Positions 7,587 to 15,227 of a DNA stretch of 25,455 nt are shown piece after piece. The notes under the pieces are model-generated. The model ran no database searches, was not told where the DNA came from, and saw only the letters and a program-made list of their open reading frames with translations. How positions within the stretch are numbered: position 1 is the stretch's first letter; the number at the start of each line of letters is the position of its first letter. The stretch lies in the NCBI GenBank assembly GCA_045580025.1, contig JAZNNB010000052.1, positions 1 through 25,455 on the forward strand. The letters are read 5' to 3'. Both the position numbers and the translations under genes were made by a program. The DNA comes from SIG440 sp045580025 (lineage in GTDB: Bacteria > Bacillota > Clostridia > Monoglobales > Monoglobaceae).

Positions 7587-8507
7587 TTAAAGCTCAGGCA
7601 AACAACCAATCGCACCATTTAAATCGCATAAACGATTTGCCTTTTTAACAGCCTTTAAAATCTTTTTTTCTTCAGGGAAATTCTGCATTGCATACATCCA
7701 GATTTCTTTCAACTTATGCAAAGTATATATTTCAGAACCCAAAACTTTCAGATATCTTTCCTCCAAACAACGCGAAAAATCCACAAGTTCTTTTGTCGCA
7801 AGAGGCTTTCCGCCTCTGATTTCCCTGAAAATTGCAGGGTTCTTTATTGCGCCTCTGCCTATCATCACGCTGTTAAGCTTCTCATATTTTTGAATTATTT
7901 TTTCATAATCTTTGGTGCTGTATATATTGCCGTTAAAAGAAATTTTTGTTTTTGCACTACTATATGCTTTTTCAAATGACTCTTCATTTGGGAGATTATT
8001 ATAATATTCTTCCCTGATTCTTGGGTGAACAATCAGCTCACTTATGGGATATTTGTTATATACAATAAGAATTTCATCAAACTCATCGTGGGAATAAAAA
8101 CCTGTCCTTGTTTTGACAGAAATCGTCATATCCGTTCCTGAAAAAATTCCGTCAAGAAGTCTGTCGAGTGAATCAAGGTCACGAAGTGCCCCTGAACCCC
8201 GCATTTTCTTCACAACCGTACCCGACGGACAACCAAAATTCAGATTTATCTCATCATATCCCAAAACTCTGACCTTCTGGGCAAACTCCAAAAAAGCCGC
8301 CGAGTCACTCGAAAGTGCCTGAACAACGGGTTTTGTCACATTGTTTTCAGGCAAAATATCCCTTAAAGATTTGAGGCTGATTTTTTCATTGGCAGTTGGT
8401 GTAATAAACGGAGCAAAATATTTGTCACACTCCCCGAACATTTCGCTGTGCGCATTTCTGTATGTATATGTAGTTATCCCCTCAAGCGGTGCAAAATAAA
8501 GCTTCAT
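7587..8507 (-). CDS. dus: tRNA-dihydrouridine synthase family protein
   Basis: Dus enzymes reduce specific uridines in the tRNA D-loop to dihydrouridine using FMN and NAD(P)H. The protein is 306 residues: a TIM barrel beginning LYFAPLEGITTYTYR, the active-site motif INLNFGCPSG (Cys93, proton donor), SVKTRTGF and HPR motifs for flavin and tRNA binding, NGNIYS, and IGRGAIKNPAIF near the C-terminal part of the barrel. The ATG at 8507 follows GGAG with 7 nt spacing. Which Dus subclass and which uridine it modifies cannot be told from the sequence. hflX follows closely, and no clear promoter was found between it and the upstream cupin gene. Confidence 0.93.
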   Translation of the reverse strand: MKLYFAPLEGITTYTYRNAHSEMFGECDKYFAPFITPTANEKISLKSLRDILPENNVTKPVVQALSSDSAAFLEFAQKVRVLGYDEINLNFGCPSGTVVKKMRGSGALRDLDSLDRLLDGIFSGTDMTISVKTRTGFYSHDEFDEILIVYNKYPISELIVHPRIREEYYNNLPNEESFEKAYSSAKTKISFNGNIYSTKDYEKIIQKYEKLNSVMIGRGAIKNPAIFREIRGGKPLATKELVDFSRCLEERYLKVLGSEIYTLHKLKEIWMYAMQNFPEEKKILKAVKKANRLCDLNGAIGCLPEL

Positions 8508-8562
8508 CAAAGTCTCCTGTTTTTTGATTTGTTTTCGTTAAGGTCTGAACACTGTTACTTTA

Positions 8563-8907
8563 TTACTTCAAGAAATCTTCTCTTAAAGGTGTGAATGTAT
8601 CAAGAAGAATACCTTTTTTAATACATCGACATCCATGGGGGATACTTGGCAAATTATATAAGGTATCTCCCTTTTTCACAATCTTTGTTTCATCCCCTAT
8701 TGTAAATTCAAATTCGCCATCCACCACATATGTTGTCTGGGTATGGGGATGCGTATGCATTGCGCCAACAGCACCTTCTTCAAAACGCACCTCTACATGC
8801 ATAAGTTTGTCACCATAGGCGAGGATTCTTCTTTTTACTCCATTACCCAAATCTTCCAATTTGCATTCTTCCCAAAAAACAAAGGGGTTATTTTTTCTTT
8901 CATTCAT
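8563..8907 (-). CDS. Small cupin-domain protein
   Basis: A 114-residue single-domain cupin. Motif 1 is GAVGAMHTHPHTQTTYVVDG, with metal-ligand histidines at 51, 53 and 55. The glutamate common in this motif is absent. Motif 2 contains PSIPHG with His91. Substrate and reaction are unknown. Proteins of this type include small isomerases, dioxygenases and sugar-binding regulators. The ATG at 8907 is preferred because GGAG lies 9 nt before it. An ATG at 8922 lacks a site. It has its own promoter (8996-9024) and follows the amidohydrolase gene, so a functional link is possible but unproven. Confidence 0.85.
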   Translation of the reverse strand: MNERKNNPFVFWEECKLEDLGNGVKRRILAYGDKLMHVEVRFEEGAVGAMHTHPHTQTTYVVDGEFEFTIGDETKIVKKGDTLYNLPSIPHGCRCIKKGILLDTFTPLREDFLK

Positions 8908-8995
8908 TTTAAACATCTCCATTTTTATAAAAATTTATATACTATTCATTGAAATCTGCAAACAATTCAAATGCTACTTTTATTTCGTTTGATTT

Positions 8996-9024
8996 ATTAT
9001 ACTACAACCAAATTATAATTACAA
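8996..9024 (-). promoter_or_regulatory. Sigma-A-type promoter of the cupin gene
   Basis: TTGTAA (9019-9024) and TATAAT (8996-9001) are spaced 17 nt. Predicted transcription starts near 8989, giving a leader of about 80 nt that is AT-rich and without clear structure. Confidence 0.65.
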
Positions 9025-9062
9025 GCAAAATAAAGTCTTTACACCTATTTTTACACATAGAA

Positions 9063-9086
9063 ATGGCATACCATTTGGTATGCCAT
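9063..9086 (-). terminator. Hairpin terminator after the amidohydrolase gene
   Basis: ATGGCATACC/GGTATGCCAT (arms 9063-9072 and 9077-9086, 4-nt loop) starts shortly after the stop of the deacylase gene. The T tract after the 3' arm in the minus direction is short, so termination may be partial. Confidence 0.6.
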
Positions 9087-9092
9087 AAAACA

Positions 9093-10742
9093 CTATGCTT
9101 TTTCGTTTCTGCGCAAAACCTTTCCAGGTCTATTTCCTGTATATTCGCCATTTTTGATAACCGGCTCGCCGTTTACGATTACCCAATCAAAACCCTCGCT
9201 GTACTGACAAGGCTCATCAAAAGTTGAATTGATTTTCAGATTTTCAAGGTCAAACACATTTATGTCTGCAAAGTTACCCTCCTTGAGAACACCTCTGTTT
9301 GTAAGTCTGTAGTGCTCAGCAGGCATACCGGTTACTTTATTCACAGCCTTTTCAATAGAAATTGCACCAAGTTCGCGAACGTAGCGTACAAAGAAGTAAA
9401 TCATAGACATATAGTATTGCACGTTTTCTACGGGCGGCAACTGCGGATGCTCAAGTCCGGTAGACATAGAATCTGTCATCCACATATATATGGGGTCTTT
9501 TACCACACTGTCTATCATCACCTGTTCATGGAATACATTTGCCTGCATTTCTATATTACGCAAAGCTTCCATCGAAGGCGATGACGCAATAACATCAAGG
9601 AAACATTCAGCAGGTTCCTTTCCTATTTTTTCTACAATCTCTTTAAAGCTCATACCTGCATATTGAGGCAAGTGACCTGCTGTAAGATTGATAAGACGAT
9701 CCCACTGCCCTGCACCCAGAAAACTCCAATATCTGTCCAAATCATTTTTCACCCGTTCTCTTCCTTCGGGATTTGAAAGAACTTCCTTCAACTTTTCAAT
9801 TCCGTCCGAGTAAAGCCATGGTGGAAGTATAGCCATAGCCAGACCCGATGAAAAACAGGTTGGAAGCATATCCGCATATACAGAAAGATTTTCTTTTTCA
9901 CGAGCATCTTTAAGCATCTGCATACTCTTCTGGAGGTACTCATTGGGAACTCCATTGTCATATTTAACATTAAGATGCGATACAGTGCCCCTTATGCCCG
10001 CTTTTCTAACAACATTTAAAAATTCTTCAACAGCTTCAAGGATATATTTTCCCTCATCCCTCATATGCGAGCAATAATTCCCGTCATATTCGGCAACAAT
10101 TTTGGCCAGACGTTCAACCTCTTCGGGTTCAGAATTAACACCGGGGTCAAACTCAAGACCCGTAGAAAATCCGATAAATCCCGCTTCAAGCGCCTCGCGC
10201 AAAAGCTCTTCCATAATTTTAAATTGTTCAGGAGTAACCTCTTTGCCCATTGCCCCCGCAACAATTCTTATATCATTATGACCACAAAGCCACGCAAGAT
10301 TCACTGACGGCTGAAGCTTTTGAGCCTTATCAAGAACTGCCGCCATTGCTCCTTTTGGCACATCCTGACCTGTTCCAAAAATGTCATAAACTGAGGTAAT
10401 GCCATCCGCTTTGGAATCAAAGGGAACTGCCCCAAGTGAATGTTTCATAGAATAGCCACAGTTGCCTACAATCTCCGTGGTAACACCTTGTCTTACTGCA
10501 TTCTGAAATTCAGGAAAACACCAGAGAGTCCAGTCAGAATGTGTGTGTGAATCAATAAAACCAGGTGTAACACACTTGCCTTTTGCATCAATTACAATCG
10601 GTGCAGTCTCGTTTGAAAGGTCTCCTATGTAGTCAATTTTGCCGTCTTTCACTGCAATATCTGCAACGTACAAAGGATCTCCTGTTCCATCAATTATGCT
10701 TCCGCCCCTGATTATCATATCAGGAGAATTTGTGTATTTCAT
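9093..10742 (-). CDS. N-acyl-D-amino-acid deacylase family amidohydrolase
   Basis: A metal-dependent amidohydrolase of 549 residues in the D-aminoacylase/dihydroorotase superfamily. Enzymes of this kind cleave N-acyl-D-amino acids (or related amides) to a free D-amino acid and a carboxylate. The sequence shows GFIDSHTHSDW (His66, His68), VGNCGYS with the metal-bridging Cys95 typical of D-aminoacylases, GFSTGLEFDPG, SHMRDEG and SHLNVK with further metal histidines, and MTDSMSTGLEHP with the likely catalytic Asp. Strands before and after the barrel form the small beta domain. The ATG follows GAGGT. It has a near-consensus promoter carrying palindromes. Exact substrate unknown. Confidence 0.92.
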   Translation of the reverse strand: MKYTNSPDMIIRGGSIIDGTGDPLYVADIAVKDGKIDYIGDLSNETAPIVIDAKGKCVTPGFIDSHTHSDWTLWCFPEFQNAVRQGVTTEIVGNCGYSMKHSLGAVPFDSKADGITSVYDIFGTGQDVPKGAMAAVLDKAQKLQPSVNLAWLCGHNDIRIVAGAMGKEVTPEQFKIMEELLREALEAGFIGFSTGLEFDPGVNSEPEEVERLAKIVAEYDGNYCSHMRDEGKYILEAVEEFLNVVRKAGIRGTVSHLNVKYDNGVPNEYLQKSMQMLKDAREKENLSVYADMLPTCFSSGLAMAILPPWLYSDGIEKLKEVLSNPEGRERVKNDLDRYWSFLGAGQWDRLINLTAGHLPQYAGMSFKEIVEKIGKEPAECFLDVIASSPSMEALRNIEMQANVFHEQVMIDSVVKDPIYMWMTDSMSTGLEHPQLPPVENVQYYMSMIYFFVRYVRELGAISIEKAVNKVTGMPAEHYRLTNRGVLKEGNFADINVFDLENLKINSTFDEPCQYSEGFDWVIVNGEPVIKNGEYTGNRPGKVLRRNEKA

Positions 10743-10835
10743 AATTTTTTACCTCATTTTTAAATATACGTTTTTCCTTTAAATTCAACTGACAAAACAG
10801 TCAATGCCATATACTTGAGTCTGTGATACCTCGAA

Positions 10836-10874
10836 TATACAGTATAATTATACATCAGTTTCAAAAATTGTCAA
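10836..10874 (-). promoter_or_regulatory. Sigma-A-type promoter with palindromes, for the deacylase gene
   Basis: TTGACA (10869-10874) and TATAAT (10847-10852) are separated by 16 nt. Two overlapping perfect inverted repeats, TATAC-A-GTATA (10836-10846) and GTATAATTATAC (10842-10853), cover the -10 and the start region. A dimeric repressor bound there would block transcription. The promoter is well supported, the operator is an inference. The leader to the ATG is about 100 nt. Confidence 0.7.
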
Positions 10875-10905
10875 TGTTTTTATAGCAGTAGAACAAATTT
10901 TAGAT

Positions 10906-11778
10906 TTATTTCAACTCAGCACAACCAATTTTCATAGTAAATTCAATGGTTTCGCCAGCTTTCAGAACAGACTCTGCGTTTCCGTTTTTCGCATTAACCG
11001 GATCGTCATAAAGAGCTGTACAGGGTTCCAGTGCAATATTATACAGCCCCTTAAGATATCCGATATTCATCCAGACTCCAAAATATTTTACAATATTGCC
11101 CTCAAATTCAACCGATACCTTTAACTTGCTCTCAGGATATATAATTCCGCATTTCATCGGAGATTTTGCTTGGTTGTGATAATATTTGTAACTTTTCTTC
11201 TCACCCTGCATATGATACTCATTTATTGCATCCTGTGCAGGTGGTTCTCCAAACATTACTCTTATATCATTGTTGTCTGCAAAAACACTCTCTACCTTTG
11301 CACCTTCTTCAGCGATAAACATCATATGCGCCGCCCAGAGATAAGGAAATTCAAAATCATTGTGATTTTCAATTTTGTATCTGATACTCAAAGTTCCATT
11401 TTCAATGGATGCCATTTTAGAATATGTAATATTTAGTTTCGAAAGATAGCATTTAAATTTAACCGCATTGCCTTCTATCATACAAGTGTGCTCTCTTCGA
11501 CAAACCTCACCGTGGTCAAGATAGTCAATTCCATTTATCGAACAGGGGTCTATCGTAGGAAACATATCATCAAAGGCGCTGCATTCACAATCAATATATT
11601 CTGAATCCAAAAAAAGTCTTTTGTAATACTCTGATGGAGTATGAACAAACAGTTCTTTTCCTTCTTTTGTTTTAAAAGACACAAGCTTTGCACCGTCTTT
11701 GGGAAGAAACAAAAATTCAGCCTTGTCATCGCTGAGTTTCACTGCAGGTCTGTCTTTGTAAAAATCTTTTGAAATCAT
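10906..11778 (-). CDS. Galactose mutarotase-like (aldose 1-epimerase family) protein
   Basis: A 290-residue beta-sandwich protein of the aldose 1-epimerase superfamily. Such enzymes interconvert sugar anomers or bind sugars. Signals are the DDMFPTIDP region (about 70-78), DHGE with His89, PYLWAAHMMF with His151 and ALEPCTALYDDP with Glu251, the positions expected for the catalytic His/Glu pair, plus a C-terminal LKAGETIEFTMKI strand typical of the fold. ATG follows AAGGGGAA. No sugar transport or catabolic genes flank it, so its sugar is unknown. It runs from its own promoter, divergent from sigK. Confidence 0.82.
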   Translation of the reverse strand: MISKDFYKDRPAVKLSDDKAEFLFLPKDGAKLVSFKTKEGKELFVHTPSEYYKRLFLDSEYIDCECSAFDDMFPTIDPCSINGIDYLDHGEVCRREHTCMIEGNAVKFKCYLSKLNITYSKMASIENGTLSIRYKIENHNDFEFPYLWAAHMMFIAEEGAKVESVFADNNDIRVMFGEPPAQDAINEYHMQGEKKSYKYYHNQAKSPMKCGIIYPESKLKVSVEFEGNIVKYFGVWMNIGYLKGLYNIALEPCTALYDDPVNAKNGNAESVLKAGETIEFTMKIGCAELK

Positions 11779-11896
11779 AAACTTCCCCTTAAATTATATT
11801 ATTTGAAATAGCACTTAATATTACTTTCACATTCTATTTTACTTAAACTTATTATAAAACCTCTGAACCATTAAATATCGTTAAATTTCTTAGAAT

Positions 11897-11925
11897 ATTA
11901 TAGCATAGCTTTTGCCTGGTCGCAA
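11897..11925 (-). promoter_or_regulatory. Sigma-A-type promoter of the mutarotase-like gene
   Basis: TTGCGA (11920-11925) and TATAAT (11897-11902) are separated by 17 nt and lie about 120 nt ahead of the mutarotase-like gene. The -10 is perfect and the -35 matches four of six bases. Confidence 0.55.
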
Positions 11926-11951
11926 TATAAAAAATTTTGTGTACTTGCACG

Positions 11952-11975
11952 GGACAAAAAGCCTTTGCATAAACT
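11952..11975 (+). promoter_or_regulatory. Possible sigma-E/SpoIIID-type control region of sigK
   Basis: CATAAACT (11968-11975) resembles the sigma-E -10 CATACAnT, and GGACAAA (11952-11958) matches the SpoIIID core. In Bacillus sigK is read by sigma-E with SpoIIID, which fits. No convincing sigma-E -35 is present at the right distance, so the exact promoter is uncertain. Confidence 0.35.
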
Positions 11976-12059
11976 AACTATATATTTTCACAAAAGTCTT
12001 TCCCAAATGGGTATTTTTATTTTATGTCGCACTTTTCCGACGGATTGGAGATATGTAGT

Positions 12060-12755
12060 ATGTTTGGTTTGTTTGATTCACTTCTTGAATCCATTGTATT
12101 CCTCATTTCTTTTGTTTCAGGAAATATGACTTTTCCAAAAACCTTGACGGCAAAAGAAGAAAAGCTTTACATAGAAAAAATGGAAAAAGGTGACATTGAG
12201 GCAAAAAACAAGCTTATCGAACACAATCTCAGACTTGTGGCACACATTTCAAAAAAATATTCCGCAAACATCCGCGACAGCGAAGACCTTATTTCCTTGG
12301 GAACAATCGGGCTTATAAAAGCTATAAACAGCTTTGACTCATCAAAAGGTACCCGCCTTGTTACATATGCCGCGCGCTGTATTGAAAATGAAATTCTTAT
12401 GCTGATGCGAAGCAACAAAAAAACTCAAGGGGATGTTTCCCTCAATGACCCTATCGGCACAGACAAAGAGGGTAATCAAATTCTTCTTATGGATATTATC
12501 GGCGGAGACGAAGAGGACGTAATCAAAGAAATTGACAAAAAGGCTCAAATAAAAAAGCTCTATGAAAACATAAAAACTCGTCTTGATATTCGCGAACGCA
12601 AGATAATTGAGATGCGTTACGGACTAAACGACGGAAACGAGCTGACCCAGTCGGAAATAGGTGAAATCATGGGCATCTCGCGTTCTTATGTATCGAGGAT
12701 TGAAAAAAAAGCTATTGAAAAATTGAAATACGGAATTTGCAACGATGACATATAA
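12060..12755 (+). CDS. sigK: RNA polymerase sporulation sigma factor sigma-K (pro-form)
   Basis: Sigma-K directs late mother-cell transcription (coat, cortex, mother-cell lysis). The protein is 231 residues. It has a hydrophobic pro-sequence, MFGLFDSLLESIVFLIS, then region 2 at about 50-120 (KLIEHNLRLVAHI, SLGTIGLIKAI, TYAARCIENEI) and region 4 at about 175-225 ending in the helix-turn-helix GISRSYVSRIEKKA. By alignment with Bacillus pro-sigma-K, cleavage by an SpoIVFB-type protease would fall after Ser17. ATG at 12060 follows TTGGAG at 9 nt. An upstream in-frame ATG at 12024 lacks a ribosome site. The gene is uninterrupted, with no skin-type element. It is the only plus-strand gene here and converges on xerD. 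Confidence 0.95.
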   Translation: MFGLFDSLLESIVFLISFVSGNMTFPKTLTAKEEKLYIEKMEKGDIEAKNKLIEHNLRLVAHISKKYSANIRDSEDLISLGTIGLIKAINSFDSSKGTRLVTYAARCIENEILMLMRSNKKTQGDVSLNDPIGTDKEGNQILLMDIIGGDEEDVIKEIDKKAQIKKLYENIKTRLDIRERKIIEMRYGLNDGNELTQSEIGEIMGISRSYVSRIEKKAIEKLKYGICNDDI

Positions 12756-12785
12756 AAAGGAATGATTTCTCATTCCTTTTCTTTT
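12755..12785. terminator. Bidirectional terminator between sigK and xerD
   Basis: AAAAGGAATGA/TCATTCCTTTT (arms 12755-12765 and 12770-12780, TTTC loop) sits between the two convergent stops. A T-rich tract follows on the plus side and a shorter one on the minus side. It overlaps the end of sigK and should serve both genes. Confidence 0.85.
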
Positions 12786-13687
12786 TAAATTGTTTGTTTT
12801 TTCTTTGCTCTTGGATGTGCACTTTTGTATACATCCTTGAGATGTTTTTTGAGAACACTTGTATAAATCTGGGTTGATGAAATGTCCGTATGCCCGAGCA
12901 TTTCCTGAAGCGATTTGAGGTCCGCACCATTTTCAAGAAGATGTGTAGCAAAAGAATGTCTCAGGGTATGCGGAGTAATATCTGTCTTTATGTTCGCCAT
13001 AGCTGCATACTTTTTGATTATTTTCCAAAAGCCCTGACGTGTCATCTTTGTGCCGTTACAGTTTACGAAAAGATTCTCTACCTTGCGATTTCCACGGACA
13101 AGCTGTACCCTCGCTGTATCTATGTAAGTTTTTACTGCCTTTTTTGCCAGCGAATAAATGGGGATAACCCGCATTTTCTTGCCCTGATTGCAGTTGATAT
13201 AACCAATATCCATATCAATATCGGACATTTTGAGTTCAATCATTTCACTTACCCGCATACCAGTGGCATAAAGGAGTTCAAGCATAGCTTTATCGCGGCA
13301 ACCCTTTGCATCCCTTACATCAGGCTGGTCAAGAAGGTCTTCAACCTCTTCGTTTGTAAGAATTGCAGGAAGCTTTTTATCTGCTTTAAGAGAATGAAGA
13401 TTTTGTGTGGGGTCCTGAGTGATAACGCCCTCGTTTTGCAGAAATCTGTAAAAAGACCTGATGGATGCAAGATTTCTTGACACGGTGGATGCAGACTTCC
13501 CTGATTTTTGCAAAGCAACAAGATAATCAAGAATGGTAGCGCCGCTTGCATTTTTGAAATCCGCGCCACATTCCTCCTGATATGCAAGGTATGCATTCAA
13601 GTCACGTCTATATGACACAAGAGTATTTTCTGACGCACCCTTTTTCTTTTTTAGAAAATTGAAATATTTATCAACTATATTTTTCAT
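12785..13687 (-). CDS. xerD: Tyrosine recombinase XerD
   Basis: XerC/D recombinases resolve chromosome dimers at dif. The protein is 300 residues. It has an N-terminal SAM-like core-binding domain (1-100) and a catalytic domain with Arg145 (TGMRVSE), Lys170/171, His240 and Arg243 (HTLRHSFATHLLENG), His266 (LGH) and nucleophile Tyr275 (STQIYTSV). All catalytic residues are intact. ATG follows AAGGA. It follows spoIIM by 15 nt, the same pairing seen in Bacillus (spoIIM-xerD), so it is taken as the housekeeping recombinase and not a mobile-element integrase. No attachment-site repeats or cargo genes surround it. Confidence 0.93.
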   Translation of the reverse strand: MKNIVDKYFNFLKKKKGASENTLVSYRRDLNAYLAYQEECGADFKNASGATILDYLVALQKSGKSASTVSRNLASIRSFYRFLQNEGVITQDPTQNLHSLKADKKLPAILTNEEVEDLLDQPDVRDAKGCRDKAMLELLYATGMRVSEMIELKMSDIDMDIGYINCNQGKKMRVIPIYSLAKKAVKTYIDTARVQLVRGNRKVENLFVNCNGTKMTRQGFWKIIKKYAAMANIKTDITPHTLRHSFATHLLENGADLKSLQEMLGHTDISSTQIYTSVLKKHLKDVYKSAHPRAKKKQTI

Positions 13688-13702
13688 CAGGTTTCCTTCT
13701 TT

Positions 13703-14344
13703 CTATCTACCCAAAAATGAACATATCGGTCTTAAGACCGGAGGCACAACAAATGCATCGATAAAACTGCATAAAACCAAAACCGCAATCATACCAAGAA
13801 GAAAAACCAGATTTTTTAGATACATTTCTTTGCGTATATTAAGAGCTTCGCCACGTTTCTTCAAATCTCGCAGTGAAACTGCATAACGTATATTGAACAC
13901 CATATAAATTATCAGCGCCGGAAACAAAATCATTATCTGCGGCAGAAGCGACGCTAAAACAAACAAAATGCCTCTGCCTTTGTAAAGCTGTATAAGAAAA
14001 ACAGCGGTGAAGCCCATTTTATACCCTCTTGCCGCCACTTGAATGACGCCAAGTGGAATGAGCCAGACACAAAGTCCCGATATCCATAAAAATAACACTG
14101 TTTTTATGCTATTGTAAAGGGAAAACTTAAAAATCTCACCTTTGTCAACCGGCTGGATGGTATATGCTGACAAAAAATTGTTCATATAAGAACTAAGTGA
14201 CTCATAGTTTTCGGTGTTCATAGTTATTGCCGACAAAGAACCGATTACTGTGCCTGCAACAAGACAGAAAAAAGTTAAAACAAACAAAACCTTGCTGCAA
14301 CTGATGTAATCGGTTAACGTTTTAAAAAAATATTTTCTCTTCAT
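13703..14344 (-). CDS. spoIIM: Stage II sporulation protein M
   Basis: SpoIIM is a membrane protein of the SpoIIDMP complex that remodels septal peptidoglycan and drives engulfment. The protein is 213 residues, with about five transmembrane helices (about 18-40, 80-100, 108-125, 130-155 and 180-205). It has the family pattern FKFSLYNSIKTVLF followed by GVIQVAARGYKMGFT. ATG at 14344 follows GGGGAG. An open stretch upstream to 14389 is ignored because it has no site and lies over the promoter. A good sigma-E-type promoter precedes it, and xerD follows. Confidence 0.92.
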   Translation of the reverse strand: MKRKYFFKTLTDYISCSKVLFVLTFFCLVAGTVIGSLSAITMNTENYESLSSYMNNFLSAYTIQPVDKGEIFKFSLYNSIKTVLFLWISGLCVWLIPLGVIQVAARGYKMGFTAVFLIQLYKGRGILFVLASLLPQIMILFPALIIYMVFNIRYAVSLRDLKKRGEALNIRKEMYLKNLVFLLGMIAVLVLCSFIDAFVVPPVLRPICSFLGR

Positions 14345-14374
14345 AGCTTTCTCCCCTCGTAAAACCATTTTTAC

Positions 14375-14404
14375 ATAGATATGAGACAAGCTGTGAAAAT
14401 ATGA
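14375..14404 (-). promoter_or_regulatory. Sigma-E-type promoter of spoIIM
   Basis: TCATATT (14398-14404) matches the sigma-E -35 (KMATATT) and CATATCTAT (14375-14383) resembles the -10 (CATACAnT). The spacer is 14 nt, as expected. It lies between the proC stop and the spoIIM start. An AGACAAG on the plus strand within the spacer resembles the SpoIIID core. Confidence 0.65.
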
Positions 14405-14417
14405 AATTTATTAAATT

Positions 14418-15212
14418 TTATTTTGACATTTCATCGGCTCTTTTTATACAGGCATCAACCGCACCTGAAACGGCAGAAGTAAACCCTGATTTTTCGAGTT
14501 CGCACACTGCAGCGATGGTTGTTCCGCCTGGAGAACACACCGCATCTTTGAGAGCCTGAGGATGTTCACGTGTTTCCATCACCATTTTCGCAGCACCCTC
14601 CACCGCTTTAGCCGCAAGTTTTAGCGCCGTTTCCTTTGGCAAGCCGTGTTTTACTCCGCCGTCAGCCATAGCATCAATCAGCATATAAACATAAGCCGGA
14701 CTGCTTCCGTGAAGAGCTGTGGCGGCATTTATGTGTTTTTCTTCAAGAACAACCACCTCGCCCACAGCAGAAAAAATTTCTTCCGTCATTTTGAGCTCGG
14801 TTTGTGTAATATTTTTATTCGGTGAAATAACCGTCATACCGCATCCCACCTTTGCCGGTGTATTTGGCATGACACGTACTATTTTGGCATCATCACCAAG
14901 GATACTTTCTATTGTCTTAATTGTTGTTCCTGCAGCGATTGAAATGAACACCTTATCTTCCGAAAAAGTTTTCGCCTCTTCAAGAACAAAAGGAAGGATA
15001 TTGGGCTTTACTGCAAAAATTATTACATCACTGCGAATTATCACATCAACATTATTCTCGCTGACAAACATTCCGCATTCACGCCACACATCAAGACTTG
15101 ACGCATTTTTATCACTTATCGAAAGTGTCTCGCCGCTCACAAGTCCTGATTTAAGCAGACCGCCTGCCAGTGCAGATGCCATATTCCCCGCACCAATTAT
15201 ACCAATTCTCAC
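14418..15212 (-). CDS. proC: Pyrroline-5-carboxylate reductase
   Basis: ProC reduces 1-pyrroline-5-carboxylate to L-proline with NAD(P)H, the last step of proline synthesis. The protein is 264 residues. It has an N-terminal Rossmann motif IGIIGAGNMASALAGGLL, then FAVKPNILP, VRVMPNTPAKVGCGM and the C-terminal dimerisation and active-site signature KDAVCSPGGTTIAAV near 218-232. Start is GTG at 15212, 7 nt after GGAG. It begins 15 nt after aspB and shares its promoter. No hairpin terminator is visible after it, so transcripts may run on into spoIIM. Confidence 0.96.
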   Translation of the reverse strand: MRIGIIGAGNMASALAGGLLKSGLVSGETLSISDKNASSLDVWRECGMFVSENNVDVIIRSDVIIFAVKPNILPFVLEEAKTFSEDKVFISIAAGTTIKTIESILGDDAKIVRVMPNTPAKVGCGMTVISPNKNITQTELKMTEEIFSAVGEVVVLEEKHINAATALHGSSPAYVYMLIDAMADGGVKHGLPKETALKLAAKAVEGAAKMVMETREHPQALKDAVCSPGGTTIAAVCELEKSGFTSAVSGAVDACIKRADEMSK

Positions 15213-15227
15213 AGTAATTCTCCTTTT

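Noticed and set aside
8511..8562. A separate promoter for dus-hflX
   Set aside because: No -35/-10 pair with suitable spacing is visible in this 52-nt gap, so co-transcription with the cupin gene or an internal promoter is more likely.
10760..10810. A 16-codon frame in the leader of the deacylase gene (MALTVLSVEFKGKTYI)
   Set aside because: It has no ribosome binding site before its ATG, no link to a terminator, and no composition bias suggesting a sensor peptide.
12785..13687. XerD as the integrase of a mobile element
   Set aside because: It is paired with spoIIM as in other spore formers, and there are no cargo genes, att repeats or compositional shift around it.
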